A stretch of 64,000 nt of DNA, taken from Allolobophora icterica (Eukaryota > Annelida > Clitellata > Crassiclitellata > Lumbricidae). The stretch spans positions 79,165,641 to 79,229,640 of the forward strand of contig OY744606.1 in the NCBI GenBank assembly GCA_963556255.1, written 5' to 3'. Below, one piece after another: positions 23,270 to 34,203 of this stretch. Within the stretch, counting starts at the first letter, position 1. Each line of letters begins with the position of its first letter. The translations under genes and the position numbers were made by a program. The notes beneath the pieces were generated by a model. The model did no database searches. It was not told the DNA's origin and saw nothing but the letters and a program-made list of their open reading frames with translations.

Positions 23270-23660
23270 CGGAGGATCAGATGAGTCAGGGTAGGAGTAT
23301 TCGAAAAGGTGAGACTTGAGTTTTACATTTAATCGCAACACTTTCGAACGTCATCATGAATGACGATCGGAAACGATCCTGTTGAAATAAAAATTCGTCA
23401 AGCTAGAGAATGTAAATAGAATATGTTTTTCGCAAAACATTGTTTATGATGACATTTTCACAAATTTTTAAACTATGTAGGTCATAATAAATTTCACGTC
23501 TTAGGACGGGAAAACATCTAGTTTCTTAATAATAGACATGGATTTTTAACTGATTTAAAAATAAGCCCAGCCTATATTCTTAAAGCGAACTTTACAACAA
23601 TAGATTTTTATCATTTCGAAGATATTTAACACGCATTAAGTCACAAAAATGCTAATCTGA
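23270..23660. other. Non-coding DNA
   Basis: A+T-rich sequence without recognised modules. At about 23550-23640 it begins to resemble the array downstream (AGCCCAGCCTATATTCT). Confidence 0.35.
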
Positions 23661-24290
23661 GATTTATTTCATAGGCCTAACTGATGTGACGTAACGATAG
23701 GCCTAGTCTATATTCTCAAAGTGAACTTACATAACAATAGATCTGTATCATAATCAAAGTGACGTAACAATAAGCCGTTATTCTCTAACTTTAAAATTAT
23801 TATTAATATACCTGTTTCTTAATAATAACATCGACAATTTCAAAGGTTTCGTAACACAGCCATGCCGTTTATACAATACAACAGCAACAAAATCGCTAAT
23901 CGAGATAAGTCTTAGTGTATAAAAATCCTATGTTTAGTCTTGAAAGACTCGCCGTAGTCAATAAAGCGAATCGAAGGAGGAAGACTGTTCCAACACTTGG
24001 GGACATCGATTAAAAATCAATCGTTCCGCAGCTTGGAACGGAAGAGACCTGACACAGCTCCGAGTAATAATCGAGTGATGTAACTATAGGCCTAGTCTAT
24101 ATTGTCAAAGTGAACTTATGTAACAACAGATTTGCATTATAAAATCAACGTGACGTGACATTAGGCCTTTTGCTCCAACTTTAAAATTATTACTAATATA
24201 CGAGTTTCATATTTGGACTGATGTAATAATAGACATATATCCTATAATGTTATTCTCAAAGTGAACTTATATAACAACAAATTTGTTTCA
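23660..24290 (+). repeat. TGACGTAA repeat array, segment 4
   Basis: Units near 23683, 23757, 24072 and 24149, some in a longer form, TAGGCCTAGTCTATATTCTC followed by AAAGTGAACTT, that alternates with the short form. A LINE-like AGACTGTTCCAACACTTGG segment (about 23940-24060) interrupts it. Confidence 0.7.
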
Positions 24291-24294
24291 TAAT

Positions 24295-24440
24295 TGAAGT
24301 GCTTCACTCACAATTGCTCCTGTGCCATCGATTCATACTTGATCATTAGATAGTGGCGCTTAATAAATCGATAATAATAATGAATTAATAATAATACCAA
24401 AATAATCATTACAAAAAATAGTAATAATAATAATAATAAC
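24295..24440 (+). repeat. SINE family A 3' fragment with AAT-rich tail
   Basis: CTTCACTCACAATTGCTCC then CATCGATTCATACTTGATCA matches the SINE A 3' body and continues to GTGGCGCTTAATAAATCG and a degenerate AAT tail. The head is absent. Confidence 0.6.
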
Positions 24441-25000
24441 AATACTAGTAAAAATAATAGTAGAAAAATAAAGTGAAAGAGAAAGTCAGAAAGAGAGAGT
24501 GAGAGAGAGAGGGAGTGAAAGGTAGAGTGTGAAAGAGAGACAGAATGTGAGAGTGAGAAAGTGAGAGTGAGAGAAATAGTGAGAGAAAGAGAGAGTGAAA
24601 GAGATAGAGAAACCTCATAGAAATTCCTCTATGCCACTCCTTATGAGCTGCAATCACTAACTGACGACGTTCCTATCACTCAGTCGGCAAATCGAACTGA
24701 TAACACTACGATTATTCGACAGTCATTACTCTCCCGATCAGCCTATCGCGCTCTTAATCGGTGCTGTGCAGATGGCGGACCTAACCACGGACACTGATGC
24801 GCTGAGCTCGGCGTCTTATCCAAAGTGGCAGGCGTGACCGGTCATAATTAGAGCCGATGATGGTCAGTCCCGCGCGGACAGTATCGTCAGGTTAATTGGT
24901 CAGTGTTTTGATTAGCGGAACTGATGATGTCCACTCGTCAGCGCCAAGTCACTGAGAAGATGAGGCAGATTATGAGATGCGAGATTCATTATAATGGAAG
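24441..25000. repeat. GA-rich tract and non-coding DNA
   Basis: 24470-24610 is a degenerate GAGA/GTGAGA tract. About 24620-25000 is sequence of more even composition with no recognised gene or module. Confidence 0.5.
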
Positions 25001-25009
25001 CGGAAAGAA

Positions 25010-25010
25010 C

Positions 25011-25097
<87 letters not shown>

Positions 25098-25640
25098 GAT
25101 AGGTAAAGACAGACAGACAGAGTTACACAAAGAAAGAGAGATAGAAAGGCAGACAGACAGAGACAGAGAGACAGACAGTGACAGACACACAGAAACAGAA
25201 ACATGTCTGTCGGTCTGACAGACAGAGACAGACAGACAAAGACAGACAGGGACAGAAACATAGAAACAGACTCACAGAAACAGACAGACATACAGACACA
25301 CAGACAGAGACAGATAGACAGGCAGACACGCAGACATACCGACATAGACAAACAGACAGAAAAGACAGGTAAAGACCGACAGACTAAGTTAGAGAAAGAG
25401 AGAAAGGCAGAGATAGCGAGGGTAGACAGACAGGCAGACAGAGACGGACAGAAAGAGAAAGGCAGAGACAGGCATAGAAATAAAGACAGAGTAAGAGAAA
25501 GAAAGAGAACCATTGAAACAGAGAGAACGAGGAGAGAGACAGACAGGCAGACCGAGAGAGACAGAAATTAGAAAGAAAACGTCTTTTTCTGTCTGTTTGT
25601 CTCTGTCTGTATGTCTGTGTCTGCCTGTCTGTCTGTTTCG
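25010..25640 (+). repeat. CAGA microsatellite with strand switch
   Basis: About 560 bp of CAGA/GAGA repeats on the plus strand, then an abrupt change at about 25580 to CTGT repeats. Small internal inversions occur (CATGTCTGTCGGTCTGACAG at about 25202-25221). All long frames here are artefacts. Confidence 0.95.
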
Positions 25641-25886
25641 AAAACAAGAAACATAATGAAGGGAGAAAATGACGAACGAAAAAATTTAAAAATACCGGAG
25701 TAGAAGGTGAAGTAGAAGAAGATTTGATGTCGGAGAAAATCGGGAAATACAAAAGAGGGGAAGACAACAGAATTACAGCGTAACCGCTGAAGTAGTAAGA
25801 AAAAAGTTGTAGGTACAGTGCAATTATCCTACTAGAAGTTAATTAGGAAGTGAAGAAGGAAGAGATAGCGCGAGAGAAAGAGCGTG

Positions 25887-26046
25887 GCTGTCTGTCTGTC
25901 TGTCTCTCTCTCTGTCTGTCTCTGCGTAACTCGCAGAGACAGAAAGAGAGGGAGAGAGAGCGACAGACAGACAGACAGACAGACAGAGACACAGACACCG
26001 ACACAGACACAGAAACAGACACCGACACAGAAACAGACACAGACTC

Positions 26047-26079
<33 letters not shown>

Positions 26080-26092
26080 CCGAGACCCCGAC
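25887..26092 (+). repeat. CTGT-to-CAGA inverted microsatellite
   Basis: CTGT/CTCT repeats run to about 25925, then GTCTCTGCGTAACTCGCAGA forms the turn and CAGA/GAGA repeats follow to 26092. The two halves can pair. Confidence 0.93.
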
Positions 26093-26105
26093 AGATCAAA
26101 CCACT

Positions 26106-26345
26106 GAGGCCGCATATATCTGGCGGCTGTACGAGGTCCCAGGAAGCAAGAAAGCCCATGCGAACCACGGGCCTTAACGAGGGTCCCACATCGGCACTCA
26201 TGGGGTTCGCAGATGTTGACTCCAAGTCTAAGGACTTCTGTAACTCTCACGGCCTCGTCGTCTAGTTTCGGATCACAGACAGCAATGGGCACAGCCAATC
26301 GCTCGCGTGTGGTGCAGCCTTGCTGGGTGCTATTCGTCAGTTATT
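26106..26345 (-). pseudogene. Retroelement protein fragment with CX4CXC-HGLSC motif, copy 1
   Basis: The minus strand reads LRLGVNICEPHECRCGTLVK then RGSHGLSCFLG. A closely related copy lies at 28290-28530. I recall this Cys/His-rich motif from C-terminal regions of retroelement-associated proteins in many invertebrates, but cannot assign a clade. Truncated at both ends. Confidence 0.45.
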
Positions 26346-26405
26346 AAGGTGCGGAGATTGTTGGCAACCCTATCTATTAAGGGTTTGTCCTAGTGTGATT
26401 GAAAG

Positions 26406-26725
26406 CAGGCCCGGCTCAAGACATTTGGCGGCCCTGGGCAAATCGGCAAATCGGCGGCCCTAAGCACAAAAAAAGTTGATGACCTTTTTTTTTTAGTCAT
26501 TCACCTCTTTTAGCACGTAATAATAGGAACTTTTTCCAAAAATCCGCACATCAGCGGCCCTAAGCACAAAAAAAAAGTTGATGACCTTTTTTTTTTTTTA
26601 GTTATTCACCTCTTTTAGCTTATAAAAATGGTCAAATTTTTTTAGAAAATTGGAAAAAAGGCGGCCCCTAAAAATCGGCGGCCCTGGGCGGTTGCCCACT
26701 TTGCCCAATGGACGAACCGGGCCTG
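26406..26725. mobile_element. hAT-type MITE with perfect 8-bp duplication
   Basis: 320 bp, termini CAGGCCCGGCTC and GAACCGGGCCTG, flanked by exact ATTGAAAG duplications (26398-26405 and 26726-26733). An internal direct duplication of about 65 bp (GCGGCCCTAAGCACAAAAAA to TTCACCTCTTTTAGC) occurs at about 26453-26515 and 26553-26620. Non-coding. Confidence 0.93.
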
Positions 26726-26733
26726 ATTGAAAG

Positions 26734-28150
26734 CCTCAATATTACCGTTTTAAATTACCATGTACAGTAGATATATCAACGTAGCTTAAATACTAGCAAC
26801 AATTTATATAAAATTAAATCTAATTAACTCCGTGTCCAATATGAGATTCACGTGATATCAATAATGATTTGAGATTCTTGCTAATTCAACAGAATGATGG
26901 CGTTGTTATTTATTATAGTGAACGCGATTTGCATATATATTATGTGGGTTGAGAGCATTTTAAGGGTGTCTGAAATGGAGTTATCCGCTGACGACATTTT
27001 ATGTCTGCCAGGGCATTTACCATCGAAAGTTGTCTCATTTTCATATATACATATTCATATCTTCATATAATTATATATTCATATAATATAATATATTTAA
27101 GATCCAACAGAAGTTTCTCAAGGGTTCTTCAGTGACGAATGTGTAACAAGATTGTGTCTGTGGCAAGACCTCCCAGTCTAATGCAGATAACACTGCAATT
27201 AAGGCAGTTTTGACCTCATCTTTGCCTTGAGTAATATTAAGCATACAGTTTTATACGGATAATAAAATAATTACCGATTAGGTACGAGTTATTTCGAGTT
27301 ACCTTTTTCACATTTTCGCAGCTACCAATGAATAAATAAGTATATATAAGTATGCAACCTGTATACAAGCAGTTCACAAGACATATTAAGTCCAGTTTAA
27401 GAATCATGCATTTTTATATTTTAACAAGTGATAATAGAAAAATTCGTATTAATAGTTTCCATCTTAAATCTTTTAGCTGTATATTCCATATTGGAATATT
27501 TCGATTTTTATATAAAAAAAATTGTATGATACGAGATACAGACTCTTCTGGTGCATTGCATAATTTTGTTGGCCACATCAGTTTTTTAATAAAAAGTTTT
27601 GGATGTTATGGTTTTTACATTCAGTTAATATTTGATTCAAAGTCTCTTTCACTTGACATTCTGTATACTAGTGTACAGAGATCCGCTTTACTTTTGGTAC
27701 AGTTCTCAGCCAAGCATTACAAAGAACATGTCCTATCCCGAGTCTAGTAATTTGAACCTCTTGTTTCCTTGGCGTGTCCACACATTTAATGTGTTCATGT
27801 ATTAAATGTGCGTGGAAACAAAAGGTTGAATGGATTTATAAAACTTTCTTTTAGACTCATTGTCCATTATATAATTTTTATTGATGAATATATTTCATTT
27901 TATTTCTAAATAGTTTGTAAAGTTAATCTCTGGTAAGTCCAGGTTTCCTGTCCCGAAGAATTAAGTATGCAGAAAACTGCGATATCAGATATTTTAGAAA
28001 TATATTGCGTCTATCGAGCACGGTTTAAAGGTGTCTAAAACGAGATTTGAGTTGTCCATCGGTTTGGCGATAGTTTATGGCTACGAAGGCTATTACCATC
28101 GAAAGTTGTCTTATTCTATAAAGTTTTCTAAATGCCTACTGGTGTTTACT
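26734..28150. repeat. Non-coding DNA with scattered B modules
   Basis: Reversed B-like ends lie at about 26947-26975 (TTTTAAGGGTGTCTGAAA) and 28020-28042 (TTTAAAGGTGTCTAAAACG), and CCATCGAAAGTTGTCT recurs at about 27021 and 28097. 27352-27747 is a 131-codon frame of low complexity without a domain. The rest is A+T-rich and unassigned. Confidence 0.45.
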
Positions 28151-28535
28151 AGGTGCCAGAGTTCAACGTCCTCCAATGGCATTTTCGGCCGGTGACGAAT
28201 CTCAGTGGCGTATTGTAATAGTTTCCATTATGACACGACATCTTGTGACTGCCAGCGCCGTTCACTTTACCTTTCCGAGAGTAAGTATGGCGGCTCTATC
28301 GGGTCCCAAGGAGCAAGAAAGCCCATGCGATCCATTGGCTTTGACAAGGGTCCCGCATTGGCACTCATCATGAGGTCGCAGATGTTGACTCCAAGTCTGA
28401 GGCCTACTGCGACTTTCACGGCCTCGTCGACTAGTCTCAGACTACAGGCCGTAAAGGGCAAAGTAAAGAGCCAATCGCTCGCGTGTGGGGCTGCAACTGC
28501 CTCGCTTCTTGGTATTTGTCTGAGATTGTGACGTT
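28151..28535 (-). pseudogene. Retroelement protein fragment, copy 2
   Basis: On the minus strand it carries LRLGVNIC and, after a frame change, CQCGTLVKANGSHGLSC, matching copy 1 at 26106-26345 over about 230 bp. The frame is broken. Confidence 0.45.
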
Positions 28536-28779
28536 ATGGTCAGCTTGAATCTTTGATTAAACGAAATTGATTGAGGTTTCCGATGTTATACTCCACCTAG
28601 CGATAAGGACATTCCTGCCACATACAGGCGCGGTGAAGTATTCATTGCTACTCGCTAGATGGCTGAATGGTCTCTTTGTTATTCACCAGATGGCGATTTT
28701 GAATTAGACTAGGCTAGCGTTAATCACTGCCTTCTACATATTGTCAGAATATAGAAGGCAATGCCATTAGTCCAGGGAT
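28536..28779. other. Non-coding DNA
   Basis: No recognisable feature. Confidence 0.3.
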
Positions 28780-29029
28780 CAGGGGCCCGGGAACCTATGG
28801 CGCCAAAGGCGCCGCTGCTCACCCAAGTTTTGGCTCTGTGGCGCCGAGGCAGGCGCATGCTCACCCAACTTTTTGGCATTGATACAATAAAATATATAAT
28901 TTGCGCCCTAAATTTTCACAGTGTCGGGTATGGATCGGGTAAGCATCTCACGGGTCGGGTTGGGTATGGGTAGGAGCATCACGGGTACGGGTATACCCGG
29001 TTTTACCCGTACCAAACTCCAGTTTTGGG

Positions 29030-30089
29030 GTTACGTTGTCACCGTTACATATAGGGCCTAACAGAGAATCTTGCACAGGCAAAGGCTTACTATCGGCTAA
29101 CTGGCAGATCCTAAATCTAAGTACCATATGTCTTCGTTGAACGTCTGTCTGTGGACCTTCGTGAACAATTGGCATTGATTAATAGATGCTCAAATTACAG
29201 TTACAAAGTGGCTTATCTCCACTACCACAGTCGGGATGCTTTTACACATGTCTGATCTGGTTTCCCGTCCGGCAAGAGGAGGGTCAAAGGTCGCTGAGCT
29301 GGAGCCCGTGATTCTGGCAGTCTTGTTTTCCTTACAACACGTTGATACAGCCCAAGCTAGATATATTTCAAATATGGCATTCCTTAACTTCTGAGAAATG
29401 TTTAAACTGTTCAATTAGCGGTATTATGCTCGGCTGCCTTGGATGTGTATGGAATCACATCTTCCAGATGGAAATTCTCAACTTCTGAAGTTCTGACATG
29501 TCATCAGCTGTTGACTTGGGTGTCGGTGGGACAGACCATGCAGGCTGGAGAGATGATTAATGGCTGGACCGACGTAGCGATAAGCCGCCATAGCCATAGA
29601 CTGCTATATAATTTGCAGGTGTTCATTCCACAGCCTACGGATACGGTTTGCTTACTATAAGTTTTACTGACACGTCAACACTTTTTGCGTGCGCACAGTG
29701 TTAGATATTTCAAAAGTTATACAATAATATAATAATGATTGATTCTGAGTTTTCTGACATCAAATTATGGCGGATGACCAAGCTGCGTCGGATGTAAGTA
29801 ATAAAGTTTACGTACATTACAGTAATATTGGTTGATCGCTTGATTGTGAGCCCTAAATCTCGAACAAACACGACAGACAGTAGCAAATTGAGTTGGGCAG
29901 CACGATGTTTCATAAACGTGTTTTCTGTAATCGAATCCATGCTATAACTTTCTTAATCGTAGTTGTTTAATATAGATGAGACGGCGATAAATTGAGAAAA
30001 CTAGTGGTGGCCACTCGCCCTCAAATGCCCAGGCCAAGAAAATGAAGTTACTAACACTTCATACACGTGGCTGCCTCAGTACTAGCTTA
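29030..30089. other. Non-coding DNA
   Basis: No recognised gene. At about 30010-30075 there is a relative of the 35905-35975 segment (CACTCGCCCTCAAATGCCC; AAGAAAATGAAGTTACTAAC). Confidence 0.35.
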
Positions 30090-30662
30090 AGGGACTTCCT
30101 CCTCCTCTTCCTCTCATCTTCCTCTTCCTCTGACTCTTCTTCTTTCTTCCTCTTCCTCTTCCTCTTCTTCTTTCTTCCTCTTCTTCCTCCTCCTTCTCCT
30201 CTTCCTCTTCCTTTTTTAATCTTTTTCTTTCTTCCCCTTCCTCTTACTATTCTTTTTTCTTCATTTCCTTTTCCTCTTACTCTTCTTTCTTCCTCTGCTC
30301 CTTCCTCTTTCTTTTTCTCTTCTTCTTTCTTCCTATTCCTCTTCTTCACCTTCCTCTTCTTCTGTCTTCCTTTTCCTCTTCTCCTCCTCTTTTTCCTCCT
30401 CTTCCTCTTCCTCTTCCTCTTCTTTTTACTCTTCTTCTTTCTTCCTCTTCCTCTTCCTTTTACTCTTCTTCTTCTTTTTTCCTCTTCCTCTTCCTCCTCC
30501 TCCTCTTTTTTTCTTTTTTCTTCCTCTTCCTCTTCTTCCGCTTTCTCTTCCTCTTCTTCCTCCTCTTTCTCTTCTTCTTCCTCTTCTTCTTTCTTCCTCT
30601 TCCTCCTCCTCTTCCTCCTCCTCCTGCTCCTCTTCCTCTTCTTCTGCCTCTTCCTCTTACTC
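30090..30662 (+). repeat. Long polypyrimidine tract
   Basis: About 570 bp of TTC/CTC repeats with very few purines on the plus strand. Both strands give long frames (poly-S/F/L and poly-K/E/R), which are artefacts. Confidence 0.95.
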
Positions 30663-30689
30663 AATTGAACGTGACGGGTTCCATGAGTT

Positions 30690-30825
30690 GCCTGATTACT
30701 ACTGCTACTGCTGCTGCTGCTCTTGCTACAGTATATGCTACTGCTGCTGCTACTGCTGCGGCTGCTACTGCTACTATTACTACTACCGCTATCATCGTCA
30801 CCAGCTTATTATTATTATTACGTTT
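30690..30825 (+). repeat. TGC/ACT mixed trinucleotide repeat
   Basis: Degenerate CTG, CTA and TTA triplets. Confidence 0.85.
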
Positions 30826-30914
30826 CTGTGTTACGGGTACGGGTCGGGTAGCAAAAATCCTCTACTCGTAGACCTCTACTAGGCCCCTGATGAATAATTT
30901 TATCCACCTTATAT

Positions 30915-31068
30915 ATAACCAAGGCAAACCTATATTGATATAAGTTATATATATAAATAATTAAATATATATATATATATATGTATAAATATATATGTAT
31001 GTGTGTATAAATATATATATATAAATATATATATATATAATTTATAGATATAGGTTTGCCTTGGTTGG
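30915..31068. mobile_element. Small A+T-rich foldback element
   Basis: ACCAAGGCAAACCTATA at about 30918-30934 and TATAGGTTTGCCTTGGT at about 31049-31065 are exact inverted repeats around about 110 bp of TA-rich sequence. Confidence 0.7.
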
Positions 31069-31107
31069 CTCACCCAACTTTCAAACACTTCCCGGGCCTC
31101 TGCGCGG

Positions 31108-31180
31108 CAGGGATGACGAACCTGTGGCACGCATGCCCAACCTGGCACGCCAGCAGATTTTGCTTGGCACGCACCCTGAA
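31108..31180 (+). repeat. hAT terminal-like fragment
   Basis: CAGGGATGACGAACCTGTGG then GCCCAACCTGGCACGCCAGC resembles the start of many hAT elements. The opposite end was not found. Confidence 0.3.
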
Positions 31181-31807
31181 CTATTTGTTTCTTTCATGCT
31201 TTTTTATATTTCTTTATTACTTACATTCAGCAATTTCTTTCCTGCCTCATCATTGTAATTATTAGGCTATAATTTTTTAAACTGCATTCAGTAGATGCCG
31301 CTGCGCTTGTAGCCCGTAAATTTTTACTCTTACGACATGTCAGTCTGCTATTATTGTAACTTTTGACCTTAGTTTCTTCTAGCAGAAGCTGCTAATAGGC
31401 GTTTCGTCTAATACGGAATATGATTTAGAATTATTAGATTATTAGACATTTATTACAAATAGATTAATAAAAAATGTCGTTTGTCAGTTCGGGGCCACAT
31501 TAAGGCTAGTGCGGGCCCGAGTACTCTGACCACCCAGGCGCGGATTTAGAGGGGGGCGGAGCCGGCGTACGCCCCCCTAAACCTGCAGCAAATGTTCTCA
31601 AACTAAACTGACCTAAAACTAATATAACTGCAATTTGGGAATAGGATGTTTGAAGTAGCTGGACCGGCAGAATGGAGCTCTCTTACCTACTTACCTGAGT
31701 TGCTAGCAGACGTTGCCCACGTGACCAATGACTTTTGCCGTGACGTCATTCACAAAGTTCATGTACAGACAAAATTTACGTAAATAGAAATTGGTCAATT
31801 TAAAAAT

Positions 31808-31880
31808 ATGTCGAGTGGTCCGCCGTCAAAACGGCTTAAACAAGCAGTTTTATCATTCGCGAATAAGCCGACTGCCGTTG
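31808..31880 (+). pseudogene. hAT transposase N-terminal exon remnant
   Basis: From ATG 31808 the frame reads MSSGPPSKRLKQAVLSFANK, ending at a GTAAGA donor at 31881. Basic KRLKQ followed by LSF starts are common in ZMYM1/KIAA1586-like hAT proteins. A further piece (MAYDYNFEIRRADSS) follows at about 31920. Most of the protein is missing. Confidence 0.4.
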
Positions 31881-32235
31881 GTAAGACATAGGCCTATCTT
31901 AGGCCTAAATCTCAAAAGATGGCATATGATTATAATTTTGAAATTCGTCGTGCTGATTCTAGCCGCCGAAAGCGTTCAGCTGCCGATATTATGGACAAAA
32001 GCAAATCAAGGATATAGAACTAGGCCTACTCATATAACCATTCTCTTAACGCTCAGTGGCGTGCGGTCCATGGATGAGGCGCATCCCTTGCTTATTGAAT
32101 CTATAAGTATTTTTATACAAATACTAGTGTATTCAATTTCTATCATTACTATGTTAATTATCGTATGATAAATTGGCATCGACTATATTATTTTTAGTTG
32201 GGGGCAGCCAGGGCCGCCGAAAGGGGGAGGGGCAA

Positions 32236-32703
32236 ATTCGTGGTCTAAGTCTCATTCCATCTAATGTTTCAAACATCGACGCACTCACTGCTGATGGTAT
32301 ACTTCATTACTATCATGATGACCTGCCTTCGCCGGATTCGTTTCATCAAGAGTTAAAGCTTTGGCAGCAGATGTGGAGAAACGCTGACAGCACACCAAGC
32401 ACCCTGTCGGACACCCTCGCTGACAGCCGCTCCTGTCGTATTATGTATCCAAATATTACCACAATAATTCACATTTTGCTGCTCACTTCTGTCACGGCTT
32501 GCAGTGTTGAACGAGCAAATTCTAGTCTGCGATTTGTGAAGTCGTGTTTCCGAAGTACAATGAACGAGGACAGATTTAATGCACTCATTTTTTTGTTTGT
32601 CCACAAGGACATCAAGTTAGACATTGATGACATTATCAATGCCTACGCCAGAAAGCATCCAAGGAGAATGACACTGCTTAATCCACTGGCATGTGACACT
32701 TAA
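32236..32703 (+). pseudogene. hAT transposase C-terminal dimerisation region
   Basis: About 155 codons end in the hAT dimerisation fold: YPNITTIIHILLLTSVTACS then VERANSSLRFVKSCFRSTM, NEDRFNALIFLFVHKDIKLD and a basic tail. The central catalytic RNase H-like region, with its DDE residues, is not present in this copy. The upstream part of the longer open frame (from 32173) is not homologous. Function is lost. Confidence 0.75.
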
Positions 32704-32866
32704 TTATTTTCTTTTTGGATCAAGGGTTGCATGATCAAAACCGATAACTGATTTATAATCGTTTCACTGTTAACCTTCAGTGGAGACCAGTTGTTTTAAC
32801 TATATACTTTTTTAAAGTTCCATAACATTTTCTATAAAACGGATCATTATAGTTTTGCGTGATCTA

Positions 32867-33006
<140 letters not shown>

Positions 33007-33132
33007 GGTGATTCAAGTTCTGTAGGAAAAAAATAAAAGTAAACAATTAAAAGAGGCTCTTTACTTTTTTTGTTCCTTTTAGTCTATAGAACAAAACTGT
33101 GAAATATGGCTGAAATTGGTTTGGATTTAGAA

Positions 33133-34188
33133 CTGCCTCAAAGAGCTCAAATATTTATTTGGAATATAAATTTTATTCAATTTAATATTTTTATTGTAAA
33201 GCATTTTAAATTACTCAGTAATACTTACTTACTTATTTCTTAATAAAGAACTAAAAAAACATAAAACATAACTATAATTTATGAAAAAGAAAATATTGGA
33301 AACTATTTTGAGAAATACTTTTTAGCATTATTTAATAAATAAAGGAAATAATATTATGGCTGAAACCAGGTCAAAGACATTCATTCATCTTATTGGAGAA
33401 CCTCAGGAAACGTTCTGAAATAGAGTATTGCCTACAAGCTTGGATGTATAAAAAGTTTATTTTATTCATCACAAGAAAGATAAACTGCCTCAAAGAGCTC
33501 AAATATTTATTTGGAATATAAATTTTATTCAATTTAATATTTTTATTGTAAAGCATTTTAAATTACTCAGTAATACTTACTTACTTATTTCTTAATAAAG
33601 AACTAAAAAAACATAAAACATAACTATAATTTATGAAAAAGAAAATATTGGAAACTATTTTGAGAAATACTTTTTAGCATCATTTAATAAATAAAGGAAA
33701 TAATATTATGGCTGAAACCAGGTCAAAGACATTCATTCATCTTATTGGAGAACCTCAGGAAACGTTCTGAAATAGAGTATTGCCTACAAGCTTGGATGTA
33801 TAAAAAGTTTATTTTATTCATCACAAGAAAGATAAACTGCCTCAAAGAGCTCAAATATTTATTTGGAATATAAATTTTATTCAATTTAATATTTTTATTG
33901 TAAAGCATTTTAAATTACTCAGTAATACTTACTTACTTATTTCTTAATAAAGAACTAAAAAAACATAAAACATAACTATAATTTATGAAAAAGAAAATAT
34001 TGGAAACTATTTTGAGAAATACTTTTTAGCATCATTTAATAAATAAAGGAAATAATATTATGGCTGAAACCAGGTCAAAGACATTCATTCATCTTATTGG
34101 AGAACCTCAGGAAACGTTCTGAAATAGAGTATTGCCTACAAGCTTGGATGTATAAAAAGTTTATTTTATTCATCACAAGAAAGATAAA
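33133..34188 (+). repeat. Three 352-bp tandem repeats
   Basis: Units start at 33133, 33485 and 33837 with CTGCCTCAAAGAGCTC and are nearly identical. The one difference noticed is AGCATTATTT in unit 1 against AGCATCATTT in units 2 and 3. High identity implies recent amplification. Confidence 0.97.
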
Positions 34189-34203
34189 CTTTCTCAGAAA
34201 GAA

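Larger units (their letters stand above)
28780..31103. mobile_element. Possible hAT-like element, ends only
   Basis: CAGGGGCCCGGGAACC at 28780 and the inverse-like ACTTCCCGGGCCTCTG ending at about 31103 could be the two ends of one element. A GCTCACCCAA motif occurs near both ends. No transposase was found inside and no matching target duplication. GGGTACGGGT-type repeats occur at 28920-29020 and about 30830-30850. Alternative: two unrelated insertions. Confidence 0.3.

Noticed and set aside
25010..26092. CRISPR-like regular repetition
   Set aside because: Simple 4-bp repeats without unique spacers, in a eukaryotic genome.
27352..27747. 131-codon plus-strand frame
   Set aside because: Low-complexity Phe/Ile/Ser-rich translation of A+T-rich DNA with no motif or splice context.
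30042..30668. Frames of about 200 codons on both strands
   Set aside because: Both come from the polypyrimidine tract.
28772..31114. CCAGGGAT / GCAGGGAT as a target duplication
   Set aside because: It would need a different right end from the one matching the left terminus, so it is not accepted.
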